Shown here: positions 51,836 to 61,818 of the stretch, one piece after another
Layout: each line of letters opens with the position of its first letter
Numbering within the stretch: position 1 is the first letter of the stretch
Assembly (NCBI GenBank): GCA_022606135.1
Contig: JABYQN010000003.1
Location: forward strand, 2,914,001 to 2,978,000
DNA from: Fomes fomentarius
Taxonomy: Eukaryota; Basidiomycota; Agaricomycetes; Polyporales; Polyporaceae
Direction: 5' to 3'
DNA: 64,000 nucleotides
Translations under genes and position numbers: made by a program
Notes under the pieces: model-generated
Database searches by the model: none
What the model was told of the DNA's origin: nothing
Seen by the model: the letters and a program-made list of their open reading frames with translations, nothing else

Positions 51836-54800
51836 ATGAGTGGTCCCACCCCCACTCTCCGAATCTGGCAGCAAAATCTGAACAAATCCAACGTCGCACA
51901 GCAGGACATGTTGAGCAAGATCCTTACGACTGACTATGATATCATTGCTTTGCAGGAACAATATGTAGACTTCAAGAATCTCACTAGGAGCACGTCGCAC
52001 TGGAGGGTTCTCTACCCTACGCTGCGTGACCCCGACACGGCGGGCCGTGCGCGCTCGGCCATTCTTATCAGCAAGAAACTCTCCACCAACGCATGGTCTC
52101 CGGTGACCATACCGCACCCCGACATCACCGCAGTCACGATAAAGACCGAGCACGCCTCTATTCACCTCTTCAACCTATATGTCGATGGGAGCCATGACAT
52201 GGCGCTCCACGCTGCGGCGCGTGCGACTAGGAGGCTTTGCATGGAGGAAGGGACCCACGAGTTCATCTGGCTAGGCGACTTTAACCGTCACCACCCACGC
52301 TGGGACGACCACGGCAACGATCATCTCTTTACCCGGCAGAATCTCGAGCGCTCGGAGCTACTGGTCCGTTATCTGGCAGAATTCGGACTGGACATGGCGC
52401 TTCCACCGGGAGTCGCCACGCTGGAGGCGACGCGCACCAAGAACACAACCCGCCCGGACAACGTCTTCTGCACAGAGGGCGTCCTGGAGCGGCTACGCCT
52501 TTGCACTGCGCTCCCCGCCGATTGACCGGCGTGTACTGACCACTTCCCTATCCAGACGATTTTCGACATTCCGACTGCGGCGGCACCGGTGAGGCCGCGG
52601 CGCGACTTTCGCCGGGTGGACTGGGGCGATTTTGATCGCTCTCTGGCCGTGCGGCTGGAGGTGCGCAACCTCCCGGACAGGATTACCTCGGTGGCCCGTT
52701 TTGACAGCATGTTGGACGCACTGATGTCAGACCTACAGGAGACCATCGCGGAACATGTCCCGATGGCTAAGGATACGCCCTACGCCAAGTGCTGGTGGTT
52801 GAAGGAGCTCACGGCAATGCGTCGTCAGAAGGAGAAACTGGGCAGACGCTCTCACCGCAACCGGGATGACAAGCAGCACCCAGTCCACGCTGAGTACTGC
52901 TGCTATCGTAACCGCTACACTGATGCCATTCGCATGGCCAAGAACGACTTTTGGAAGGCGTGGATCGACTCGGTCGATTCGTGCACTATCTGGGACGCTA
53001 ATCGCTTCCTCAAGCGGGGATCTACTGACGGGGGCAGCGCTCGCATCCCCCCCATCAATGTGGTAGGGGTCGACGGGCAGAACAAGGTCCTTACGTCTAA
53101 TGATGACAAGGGGAAGGAGTTCTATGACACCTTCTTCCTCCCCCGAGCATGCAGCCTATCCCGAGCGGGCCCTACCCAGCGCCACGTTTCACCTTCCGCC
53201 CAATCACTGACGACCAGGTGCGCAGCGCTATCCGAGCACTGCGCTCCTTCAAGGCCCCAGGACCTGATGCCATTCCTAACGAAGTCTACAAACACTGCGC
53301 TGACACGCTCTCTCCCATACTAGGCACTCTGTTCCGTGCAACATTCACGCTGCAGTACTATCCCGGCCACTGGAATCTCTCGGACACGGTCGTGCTGCAA
53401 AGGCCGGGCAAGTCGGACTACACTGTGGCCAAATCCTGGCGCCCGATCGCCCTGCTGAATTGCATGTCGAAGATTCTGTCCCGGTGTGTTGCAGACGTAC
53501 TCGTATACGAGGCTGAAAAACGTTCCTTGCTAGCTAATCTGCAGTTTGGAGGCCGGATGGGCCGCACGACAACTGACTCCATCCACTTAGTCACGAAGAC
53601 CATCAAGGACGCGTGGCGCAAGCAGCACGTGGCATCGGTCGTGTTCCTGGACATCAAGTCTGCGTTCCCTGCTGCTTCGCCGGAGCGTCTGTTCCACAAC
53701 CTGCGGATGCGGGGAGTCCTGGCGGAGTACGTCGATTGGCTTAGGGTAAAGTTAGAGCACCGCCACACCCAACTCAAGTTCGACGATTACGTCTCGGATG
53801 TGTTCGAGATCTTTAGTGGCATTGATCAGGGCTGCCCGCTTTCGGTCATACTCTATGCGTTCTATAACTCTGACCTTATTGACAGCGCAGTTCTCAAGAA
53901 CGGGGAGACAGCGGTGGGCTCTATGGACGACGTCGCCCTGGTGGTCACTGGGAAGACGTTCGCGGCCTGCCATGACAAGATCTGCCAGTTCATGGAACAG
54001 ATGGGAGGTGCGCTGGACTGGTCTCGCTCACACAACTCACGGTACTCCCTCGACAAATTTGGTCTCCTCAACTGCAAGGCGCGCATGCAGGGTCTTGGCC
54101 CGACACTGCACCTCACGGATGGCACGACAATCACACCTTCTGACCACCACCGTTTCCTGGGCCTGCTTGTGGACCACCAGCTTCGGTTCAAGCAACACGT
54201 GGCGCTGGCGTACTCCAAGGGCAGCAAGTGGGTGGCGCAGCTACGCCGCCTAGCAACAGCGCGCAACGGCCTCACGCTCGCAGTGGTCCGCCGTCTTTAC
54301 TTGGCGGTGGTGGTCCCGAGTATGCTATACGCCGCTGACACCTTTCTGACCCCAGTGCGCATCCTCCGGGGGCAGAAGCGTCAGCATGGATCGGTTGGGC
54401 ACGTCCGACGCCTGGCGATGGTTCAATGCCAAGCACTCCTGGCCATGACGGGAGCCCTCCGCTCCACGGCAACTGACATTATGGAGGCCCACGCTGACCT
54501 CCTCCCTTTTGACCTTCTAGTGGACAAGGTCTGTCACCGGGCGGCTGTCCGACTCTGCGCTCTCCCGGACGCACACCCACTTGCGGCCCATGTCCGCAGG
54601 TCGGGAGGCCGTTTTGTCAAGTCGCACCTTCGTCGCTTCACGAACTGCTGGACGCCTACCGCAAGTTCCTGGATTACAAGCACACCGAGAAGATTCAGCC
54701 CGTCAGGCTTCACCCTCAGTGGCGGCCGCGTCACCGTGTCCATGTCATTCGCGATCGGGAGGCGGTGGCTGCGGACGATGCTCGCTGGTCGCGCCATGGA

Positions 54801-55757
54801 GCCTTCCGAGTCTATACCGATGGGTCTGATGTCGACGGTGGAGTGGGCGCATCGGCCGTCCTTTATGGCCCAGGACGACAGCGGCCCAGAACGCTTCACG
54901 TCCACCTGGGTCCCTCCATGCGGCACACGGTCTATGAGGCCGAGATTGTCGCCACGCTCCTGGGACTCCAGCTTCTCCGCTCAGTCCCGCACCGCATCCG
55001 CAAGGCGTCCATCGCACTGGACAACATGGCAGCAATACAAGCATCGACACTGCGGACGTCGGCACCAGGGCGATACCTCACTGACCTATTCCACAGATAT
55101 GTTAACATACTCAAGAGGGAGCACCCGGAGATGCGGCTCACACTGCGGTGGGTCCCAGGTCATGCGGACGTGGAAGGGAATGAGGCCACGGATGAGGCTG
55201 CAAAGGACGCAGCACGGGGACTCACGTCGCTGCTCGCGCGATTGCCTAAGGAGCTGCGCCACCCTCTCCCCCTCAGTGTCTCAAGAGCACGCCAGAATTT
55301 CGTCAAGGAGCTCAACTGTCGCGCGGCCGACCGCTGGCGAGGTTCTCGCCGGAGCCTCCGGATGGTTGACATTGACTCCGGCCTACCGTCGCGCAAATAC
55401 GCTGAGCGCATCTCCCGCCTACCGCGCAGACACGCTAATCTGCTCTTACAGCTCCGGACGGGTCATGTTCCCTTACAGACGTACTTTGAGCGCATCGGGA
55501 AGGCGCTCACCAGTACCTGCCCGACCTGTCGTGAGGCGCCGGAATCGGTTCGGCACTATCTCCTCAGCTGCCCGACCTATGTGCTGCATCGTGCAGTGCA
55601 CTTCCGGCCATTGGGGTACTCCGGCCGCAAGCTCTCCACGCTACTGAATTCCGACGACACCCTCCGCCCCCTCTTCGCTTATGTCAACGCCACTGGGAGG
55701 TTCAGGCAGGTCTTCGGCTCCCTGCCGGACCTCCCCGAAGACGAGGAGGACGACTGA
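51836..55757 (+). pseudogene. LINE ORF2: endonuclease, reverse transcriptase and RNase H, broken
   Basis: ATG 51836. The apurinic-type endonuclease has WQQNLNKSN, IIALQEQYV and FIWLGDFNRHHPRWDDHG. A TGA at 52523-52525 falls just before the last EN motif, CTDHFPI. The reverse transcriptase has SWRPIALLNCMSKILSR, motif A VVFLDIKSAF, motif B IDQGCPLSVILYAF and motif C GSMDDVALVV. The frame changes once near 53,130-53,150 (C run after GACACCTTCTT) and again near 54,625-54,640, each explained by loss of one base. RNase H follows in the last frame (YTDGSDVDGG, YEAEIVATLLGL, ALDNMAAIQ, GNEATDEAAKDAA), then a C-terminal knuckle CPTCREAPESVRHYLLSC and the stop at 55757. In motif C the residue two before DD is Ser instead of the usual Tyr or Phe. 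Confidence 0.87.
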
Positions 55758-56535
55758 TTCCCTCCACCTGCTTATCCCCCCCCCTCTTTTCTTTTTGCAT
55801 TGCATCGCTCACTCCCTTCCTCCTCCAGATCCTTCTCCCGCAACCTGGGTGGTGGGACCGTCCTAGACATGTAACTCGCCCCCTCCAAACGAACCTCGCC
55901 TTCACCTCCTGCGCTCAACGCCGGGACGGGTTCAAGCACTGTGCGAGCCGTGCACGCGCACAACGTGGCGGCCTGCGCCCGGCGCCCAAGAGTCTCGATG
56001 CAAGCGGCTCTCAATACCCAGCCGTCCTCACCTTCTGCTGCCCATACGCACTCCTTGGCATGGAGCACATGGCTTGCATGGCCCACTGGGGGGGGTAGAA
56101 CGGCCCGCGCGAAGGTGTCGGGGTGCCCACGCATAGCCCAGCACTGCGGTGTCCCGACTTGAACCCGTCAGTTTAAAAGGTTCCCGACCTGCCTGTGATC
56201 CCACCACATTCACGTCCCCTCGACACCTGCCCCTCACGTTGAGCGCGCACATGCACAGCGTACTTCGTTTATTCCCACTAGCAACTGTTTACTTACATGC
56301 GTCCCTCCGGTCTCGGTCTCCTCTCTCGGTCTCTCTATCTCTCTCTCACCCTTACCTTACCTCTACTATACTAATGGCCCCGCACACGCCGCAGTTTCGC
56401 TCCCCACTCCCCTACCTACGCTTAGAGAACCCCCCGTACGTCTAGTGCACGCAGTTTGTCGACATGTGGTGTCTTGCCTACCATAGGGCCCGGCCCTCCA
56501 GGGCAATAAACAAGGATTCAAAAAAAAAAAAAAAA
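55758..56535 (+). other. LINE 3' UTR with polyadenylation signal and poly(A) tail
   Basis: GC-rich and CT-rich untranslated region with only short frames. AATAAA at 56505-56510 is followed ten bases later by the 16-A run that ends the element. This fixes the 3' boundary at 56535. Confidence 0.8.
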
Positions 56536-56545
56536 CCTTGATAGG
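56534..56545 (+). repeat. Probable LINE target-site duplication, right copy
   Basis: AACCTTGATAGG, overlapping the end of the A tail; partner of 49986-49997. The uninterrupted relative of this site is the block at 57,696-57,763. Confidence 0.55.
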
Positions 56546-56660
56546 ATGTATCCCCGGATACATCCGCTCAAATAGTGATATCACGTTCGGGGTTCGAACC
56601 AGAGACCTGGCGCTTGCGGCAAAATAAGCCGCGACACTGTAGCTGCTGCACCACATTGTT
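56546..56660 (-). mobile_element. tRNA-like SINE head on the minus strand
   Basis: Read on the minus strand, this has an A-box-like GTGGTGCAGCAGCTACAG, a perfect 5-bp anticodon-type stem GCGGC/GCCGC around a 7-nt loop TTATTTT, and a B box GGTTCGAACC at 56590-56601. A hairpin follows, formed by GGATGTATCC and GGATACATCC. The acceptor and T stems do not pair well, so it is not a working tRNA but a tRNA-derived sequence. Its continuation lies on the other side of the LINE (about 49,953-49,985), meaning the LINE landed in it. Confidence 0.55.
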
Positions 56661-57046
56661 GTATATATGCTCTGTTGTATACGGCTTATATATGGCCTCA
56701 TAGCACCGAAGAAGTCATGGATGAGTCTATACCTCTAACTATATGAACTCAAGAGGGTATGAGTATGAGGTACAAGGGCAAACACATGGGAATCATGGAC
56801 GGCATAAGAAACCAAGAGTATGAGGTACAGGGCATATACATGTGAAGTCTGCCAGTGGGAACAATAGTACAATTGGCACTCATCTACAAATAATCATGGA
56901 CATCCAGGAGCAATATTCCCATCGTTGTCTAAGCTGTCATTGCGATATGGACATGTTGCTCTCCAGCCACGCCGCCCACATAAGGAGAGGGTGAACACAG
57001 CACGCGAGGGTGTGCTGATGTCGGAGCCATTCTCAATCTTCCGCAT
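56661..57046. repeat. Spacer with a 27-bp near-direct repeat
   Basis: GAGTATGAGGTACAAGGGCA... at 56761-56788 recurs as GAGTATGAGGTACAGGGCAT... at 56816-56842 with few changes. No gene was seen in the rest. Confidence 0.5.
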
Positions 57047-57477
57047 ATGGACCATTCCTACCTTGCATGGGTTGTGCGCATCCTGTCGGTGGTGTACCTC
57101 AAGAGACACCAGGTAGGCCGCGACCTGGAACACTTGACGCATGCGATGGGAGCCGCCTCGAATGCGTTCACTGTACGTTGAGTCCAGTACTTAACTTTGT
57201 CTGAGTGCTAACATGTGCGCTGTTTCAGAGGTCTTTGATGGTACCCCTTGTCCGCCAGAACAAAGCAACGCAGCACGTAGTGGCAGCGCGCGAAGCCACG
57301 CATCTCGAAGCAACCAAGGCCTTGCATGCGGAAATGGCAGCGCGCGACGCGGCGCATCTCCACGCAATCGAAGCCATACATGAAGAGGTGCGAGCTCTGC
57401 GAACCGAAATCACGGGGTGTGACAGCCGCAGGAGCTCGCCGGGGGATAGTGTAGATGGCAAATGCGCCATGGCGTAG
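57047..57477 (+). CDS. Small coiled-coil protein with a tandem 18-residue repeat
   Basis: Two-exon model of 124 residues: 57047-57172 (MDHSYLAWVVRILSVVYLKR) and 57229-57477, with donor GTACGT, acceptor TTTCAG and phase 0. The second exon carries two copies of an 18-residue heptad-like unit, AAREATHLEATKALHAEM and AARDAAHLHAIEAIHEEV, then a Ser/Gly-rich end and TAG. It should form an alpha-helical coiled coil. No family is recognised. It could be a free-standing small gene or the 3' end of a larger one whose upstream exons were lost when repeats moved in. Confidence 0.45.
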
Positions 57478-57695
57478 ACCGTTTGATTGCGAACTGGCAG
57501 TTGTATCATCAATTACAAATTTCTTTCTTGAATTGAGTCTATATCGTATACTATCTACCATACATTGTGCTCTCATCCGGCCCCCATCCTGCCTACCGTC
57601 TGTCTCGCCTCGCCTACACGCCTCTCCCCGCCAATACACCTCCCGGATACCGCAGCACCGATGTCGCTGCATGCTGCTATGCCATGGTTCTCAGA
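57478..57695. other. Short spacer; no gene seen
   Basis: Between the coiled-coil gene and the hairpin repeat there are only short frames. The sequence is CT-rich around 57,590-57,650. Confidence 0.4.
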
Positions 57696-57763
57696 GGATG
57701 TATCCGGGGATACATCCTGTCAAGGTTGATATCACTGCGGATACATCAGCTATACTGAGAACC
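57696..57763 (+). repeat. Hairpin repeat, uninterrupted relative of the LINE target site
   Basis: GGATGTATCCGGGGATACAT and the following CCTGTCAAGGTTGATATCAC, then GCGGATACATCAGCTA, match (reverse-complemented) the right flank of the LINE (56,536-56,567) joined to its left flank (49,953-49,997). The hairpin arms are GGATGTATCC and GGATACATCC. The repeat ends exactly where the neighbouring DUF6533 coding region meets its stop. Confidence 0.65.
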
Positions 57764-59305
57764 TACGCTGAATTGAGCCCGACAGCCATTCGCTCGGTGC
57801 ACTGCAGATCAATAAGAAACCATGACACCAGAATAGCTGTCAGCCTATGATTGATGGGGACAGAGGTGAGAGATTGATGAGTTATACACAGAATGGAACG
57901 CACGGCTCAATAAAGGAAACCACATAGCCAGTTCCTTGAAGTGGAGAATGGATCTGAGAATATGGTCAAAATTATGAGGACATGGTCAGGGGTTGAATAT
58001 GACGCACCGCAAAAAGCGATAGTATAAGCTGAAGTATGTTCAGAACACAAATGCATCTGTCCCTGCCATGAGTGCGATGCAGGGAGCAACTGTGACACAG
58101 GCCAAAATGGCTCACACAAAATAAATGGTACCTAGTACATGACAGCTGGTCAACTCAAATGAATAAGACACATGTCATGGCTGGGAACTGACCATCATAT
58201 AGGAGCACATATGCAAAGTTTCTTCCCTTCAAGCCTTTGACGTTTCTAGCCAGCTTGAGCCACATTATCCCAATGACGAGGGTGTCGGCAACAATCAATG
58301 ATACTCTAGACACTATAGTAACTATCCTACATCTGAGCGAGACTGTTCAGTGCATCTTGATATAGCGGGCTTACATCTACAACATATATAGGTGGTTATA
58401 AGGGACAATAATGGCCTGACATGATATTGAACCCACTTTTCGTCCAAACGCGGCCCAATGTGAACTGAGGGGGTGCAACCGAATAGTGGATCAATTACCC
58501 CTTGAATGCCGTAACGAAAAAGGGCCTATACGGTGAACAATGGGGGGTGCATGGACCAATGAGCGGTATGTTTGACAGATTTGAGAGCTGATCACGTACT
58601 AGGTTAATTGAAATGGGTGGATGCTACGTAGCTGCCACACAATGCGTATGCACGAAGAGCTGAAAATGCTATACTGCAGTATCAGCATTAATCTCCTACT
58701 CCAAAAGTAAAGTCAGCGTACTCGCCCATGGAAGATACTGCATTACGGAGAGAATCTTGGTGGATTTGACGACCCCGGTACAGCTGCACAAAGTTCAGAC
58801 CCGCAGCCACTTAGTGAGCAACTACAGTGGTAGGTGTTGTTGAATAAGGAGTGTACCTCTGGGGCAAACAAAATGTTCAGTATCATTATCGGAGCTTTTG
58901 AGCGACATTCAAACCCGTACCTTCTCCGAGAGTTGCATCATCATGAGTAGAGTAGTATAAATGTAGTAGAAAAGCGCAAGATACCTGTTGGACAGGTACA
59001 GTAGCGTCGCGCCAGTAATCCGTCTTCTCCAGATTAAGGATCCTTCAGTACCGATAGTTATGATGTGGTCATATATGAGGACGACTGCCAGCAAGCAGTG
59101 TAGGGCGCTTGAGCGTATTTACGGGAGAGAGAGATAGGGCGTACTACTCACTCGAGGAAGCCAGCAAAACATATCCCGTTGCAACTCTGATGATAACATG
59201 ATGGTCAGAATCAGGGGACTTCCCTGCGGATAAGTTCGACTCTATAGCATACATTTCATTTTGCCTTTCGAGCAAGGCGCTCGTATCGTTACTGCTCGTT
59301 GACAT
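57763..59305 (-). pseudogene. DUF6533-family membrane protein (fifth copy), damaged
   Basis: ATG 59305 (MSTSSNDTSALLERQNE) splices to IVATGYVLLASS, then AVVLIYDHIITIGTEGSLIW, RRRITGATLLYLSNRYLALF, AFSALRAYALCGSY, YGIQGVIDPLFGC, LIVADTLVIGIMWLKLARNV with FAYVLLYDG, HSPLQGTGYVVSFIEP and the last exon LTAILVSWFLIDLQCTERMA. Two defects are visible. About 30 bases of the SALR exon are missing or scrambled (58,600-58,660), which shifts the frame. The C-terminus ends abruptly after GLNSA at a TAG (57763-57765) that abuts the hairpin repeat, so the usual ~50-100 residue tail is lost. It is most similar to the copy at 42.6-44.3 kb. Confidence 0.68.
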
Positions 59306-59960
59306 ATCGAGAAGGAAGACCCACAGGAAGGAGAGTGTGCTGGTTGAGTGCAAGCGGCATTTCGCTTTATACTGGAGATTCTCAGGAAATAACCGCACTG
59401 CGCTATCAGCACCGGCTCGGGTCGATGTGTGGTGGAAAGTGATGTGTCAGTGCGATTATGGCCGAGAACAAACCTAGATCGACAGATACGGGGCATTTTG
59501 TACCCGATATCTAACGGAGGTGTGTCAGATACCTTCGGCTCCACATATCGGGCACTGGTAAGTTTGAATTGGGATAGCAGAGCCCTTGACTCAAGCTTGA
59601 ACGTTATGAGGTTTGCGGCTCCGATTTGATGCAAGTACAATGATTCATCAGTAAGTATCAACATGATATACTTCGATGGAATTCCGAGCATTTGCTTGTT
59701 GCGAATGGAGAAATGGAATGGATTACGCCGTAGCCGTGTGAACTCTTCTAGCCCACGTGTCGGCCTCGTCCTTCGGACTCCTTGAAGCTTGAAGCTTAAA
59801 GTCCCGTCCGCTCGTCGCGGTTCGATCAGACGAGTTGAGTGTGACAGATCCAGAGAAGAAAGTTCCGAGCAATTGTGAAGACAGATAGATAGAATCAACA
59901 TTTCGGCGATCGCCATCTATACGAATTCGAGAGCAAACACAACGTCGCTTCCAGGCCATT
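59306..59960. other. Intergenic; no gene recognised
   Basis: A long minus-strand frame (59,916-59,242) is open here but has no family motif and overlaps the start of the DUF6533 copy, so it is not called. Confidence 0.4.
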
Positions 59961-61044
59961 TCACTTCTGCCTCTTGTAGATCTTGTCCAAGAAGACCTGG
60001 AAGACCGGGCTCTTCAAAGCAGTCTCACCCTCAGGAACCGCTTGAATGAGCCTCATGATACGCCGGTACGCAGCCTCCTCATACTCCTCGTAAAGCTTCC
60101 TGATACCAAGCTTCTCATACAGTGCCTTGACCCGCGCCTCCGCCTGCGGATCCTTCCGCCCATAGTTTGCATCAAGCACCGCGCGCTCCTCCGGAGACGC
60201 CAGCGCGAGCGCAGTGTTGATGCACCACGAGCACTTATTGTTCACAATGTCCGTGCCGACTTTTCCGAGGACCTCAGGCTGCGCAGCGAAGTCGAGGAAG
60301 TCGTCTTGGACTTGCAAGTATTCCCCGAGGGGAATGAGAATCGATTCGGCGAGCGCGTATGGGTCGTCGGTCGTGCTGTGCGGGATGCCGTGCATGTACA
60401 TGGCGAGCGCGACGGGGAGGTAAAAGGAGTAGTACGCGGTCTTGTAGACGACAATCTGTTTGTGTCTGCGACGTTACATAGTCAGATCTATATGGAAATT
60501 TGAATTGCGAGGGCTGAGAGACCTACTTAGCGAGCGAGAACTTACTCAGATCCACTCGGTCCTCAGGAGCAGTTATCAAGTCGATCAGCTGCCCGATCTC
60601 GGTCTTGAAGGTCGTCTGGGCCGTCACATTCACCTCTACTGCGCGCGCAGTCAGTAAGATAACCACTCACGTCATGGAAGAGCTCAAGCAGATGGACATA
60701 GTAGGGCTCGGTCCCGAAGTGCTTCTTCAGGAGGAAGTAGATCGCGCCTTCGAGCATGAACGAGTCGTTGATCGCGATCTAGTTCACGCCTTCGACCTGG
60801 TACCAGCATGGCTGGCCACGGCGCGTCGTGCACTGGTCCATCAAGTCGTCTGAGACGAGGAAGAATGCTTGCAGCTGTCACACGCAGATGAGTATCTTGC
60901 ACACTGTCACGTAGACAAGATAGGATGGACATACGAGCTCAATGCACCAGCCCAGCAAGGCGGCCTTGAAGTACTCGTCCTCACTCAGCTAGTGGTCCTT
61001 GAGGATCTCGAGTGAGTCCACAACCGAGAGGCCGCGGTTCAGCT
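59961..61044 (-). pseudogene. Farnesyl diphosphate synthase pseudogene, 5'-truncated
   Basis: The functional enzyme condenses dimethylallyl and isopentenyl diphosphates to farnesyl diphosphate for sterols and other isoprenoids. Here the sequence starts at LNRGLSVVDSLEILKDH (about 61,040), lacking roughly the first 45 residues. It continues EYFKAALLGWCIEL, the first Asp-rich motif LVSDDLMDQ with [74 protein letters not shown], the second Asp-rich motif QVQDDFLDF and the C-terminal KIYKRQK with the stop at 59961. Two in-frame TAG codons interrupt it: 60989-60991 (after EILKDH) and 60779-60781 (after VEGVN). Both Asp-rich motifs survive. It is presumably a dead duplicate of the essential gene located elsewhere. 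Confidence 0.85.
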
Positions 61045-61818
61045 GGCAGAATTGTTTTGGGCAATTCTGCCGGAAGATATGGCACAGCCTATTGAAGCAA
61101 GCGGAGCGAGCGCGCGAGAGAGCAGGGAAGCGAGCAACAAAAGGATGAATTCGCGTTTGTACCAAGCAAACGCGTAAGGAATACAGGATGATGCGCGAGC
61201 CTTATAAGTAACTTAGAGGAATGTAAATGACCAAATCAGGACATAACTAAGGTACCAGTAAGTCCGTAAGCGGTAACATACAGGGGCTTATCGTACGACG
61301 ATAGGGTATCGTCCGGGCCGGATGCGTCATCGGTCGTACTCGAAAAAAAAACTCATGTTCCAACACAGCCAAAGGCGGCAAAATCTGGCAGATATTTGGC
61401 GCCAGCGCGAGTCCGTACCACAATTTCTGCAGAATTCTTGCTCTCAATTCTAATCGCGAAACTTACGAAGTGAACTAGAGTGAATTTTACAGACTAATGA
61501 GAGTGAATGCGAGACAATGTCGACTAATTGGTCTTTGAGCAGGTGGACCCAATCACCCCGTCCGGCGTCTACCTCAGACTACTTGTGGGATGGTCTCAAA
61601 ACCTTCCAAATCGCCCCGATCCTCTCTTGTCGCATTTTGAAAGCTGTTTAAAATTTATTTCTATACTTCCATCAGCTCTACGGGTCAGCATATGACGAGA
61701 ATTGATTGTGTGCTCATCGGCGCTTAGGTTTATCTGCCATATTTTGCCCGCTACCTTCGCCGGCAGAATGGCAATTGCCGCTGGCACATGCCAACTGGCA
61801 GAATGGCAGCATTCTGCC
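61045..61818. repeat. 774-bp segment bounded by two similar hairpins
   Basis: The left hairpin GGCAGAATTG (61045-61054) pairs with CAATTCTGCC (61062-61071) around TTTTGGG. The right hairpin GGCAGAATG (61797-61805) pairs with CATTCTGCC (61810-61818) around GCAG. Inside, GCGGCAAAATCTGGCAGATA (about 61,376) is nearly repeated in inverted form at about 61,733-61,753. The left hairpin lies directly at the point where homology to farnesyl diphosphate synthase stops. There is no coding capacity. It could be a non-autonomous transposon or two nested ones. Confidence 0.45.

Larger units (their letters stand above)
49998..56535 (+). mobile_element. Non-LTR retrotransposon (LINE, Tad1-like layout), inactivated
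   Basis: A 6.5-kb element with a 5' leader (about 160 nt), ORF1 (gag-like with three zinc knuckles), ORF2 (endonuclease, reverse transcriptase, RNase H and C-terminal zinc knuckle), a GC-rich 3' UTR of about 770 nt, AATAAA at 56505-56510 and a 16-A tail at 56520-56535. The flanks carry a 12-bp near-duplication. ORF1 plus an ORF2 with EN-RT-RNase H is the arrangement of the fungal Tad1 group. ORF1 has one nonsense codon; ORF2 has one nonsense codon and two frameshifts, so it is a dead but young copy. It is the longest mobile element in the window. Confidence 0.88.

Noticed and set aside
56520..56535. A run as the tail of the minus-strand SINE
   Set aside because: It is preceded on the plus strand by AATAAA and the LINE 3' UTR, so it is the LINE poly(A) tail, not the end of the SINE.
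56575..56656. Functional tRNA gene
   Set aside because: The B box and anticodon-type stem are good, but the acceptor and T stems do not pair and the flanks are repeat sequence, so a tRNA-derived repeat is the better reading.
59242..59916. 224-codon minus-strand ORF
   Set aside because: It overlaps the start of the DUF6533 copy in another frame and has no motif or codon pattern suggesting a protein.
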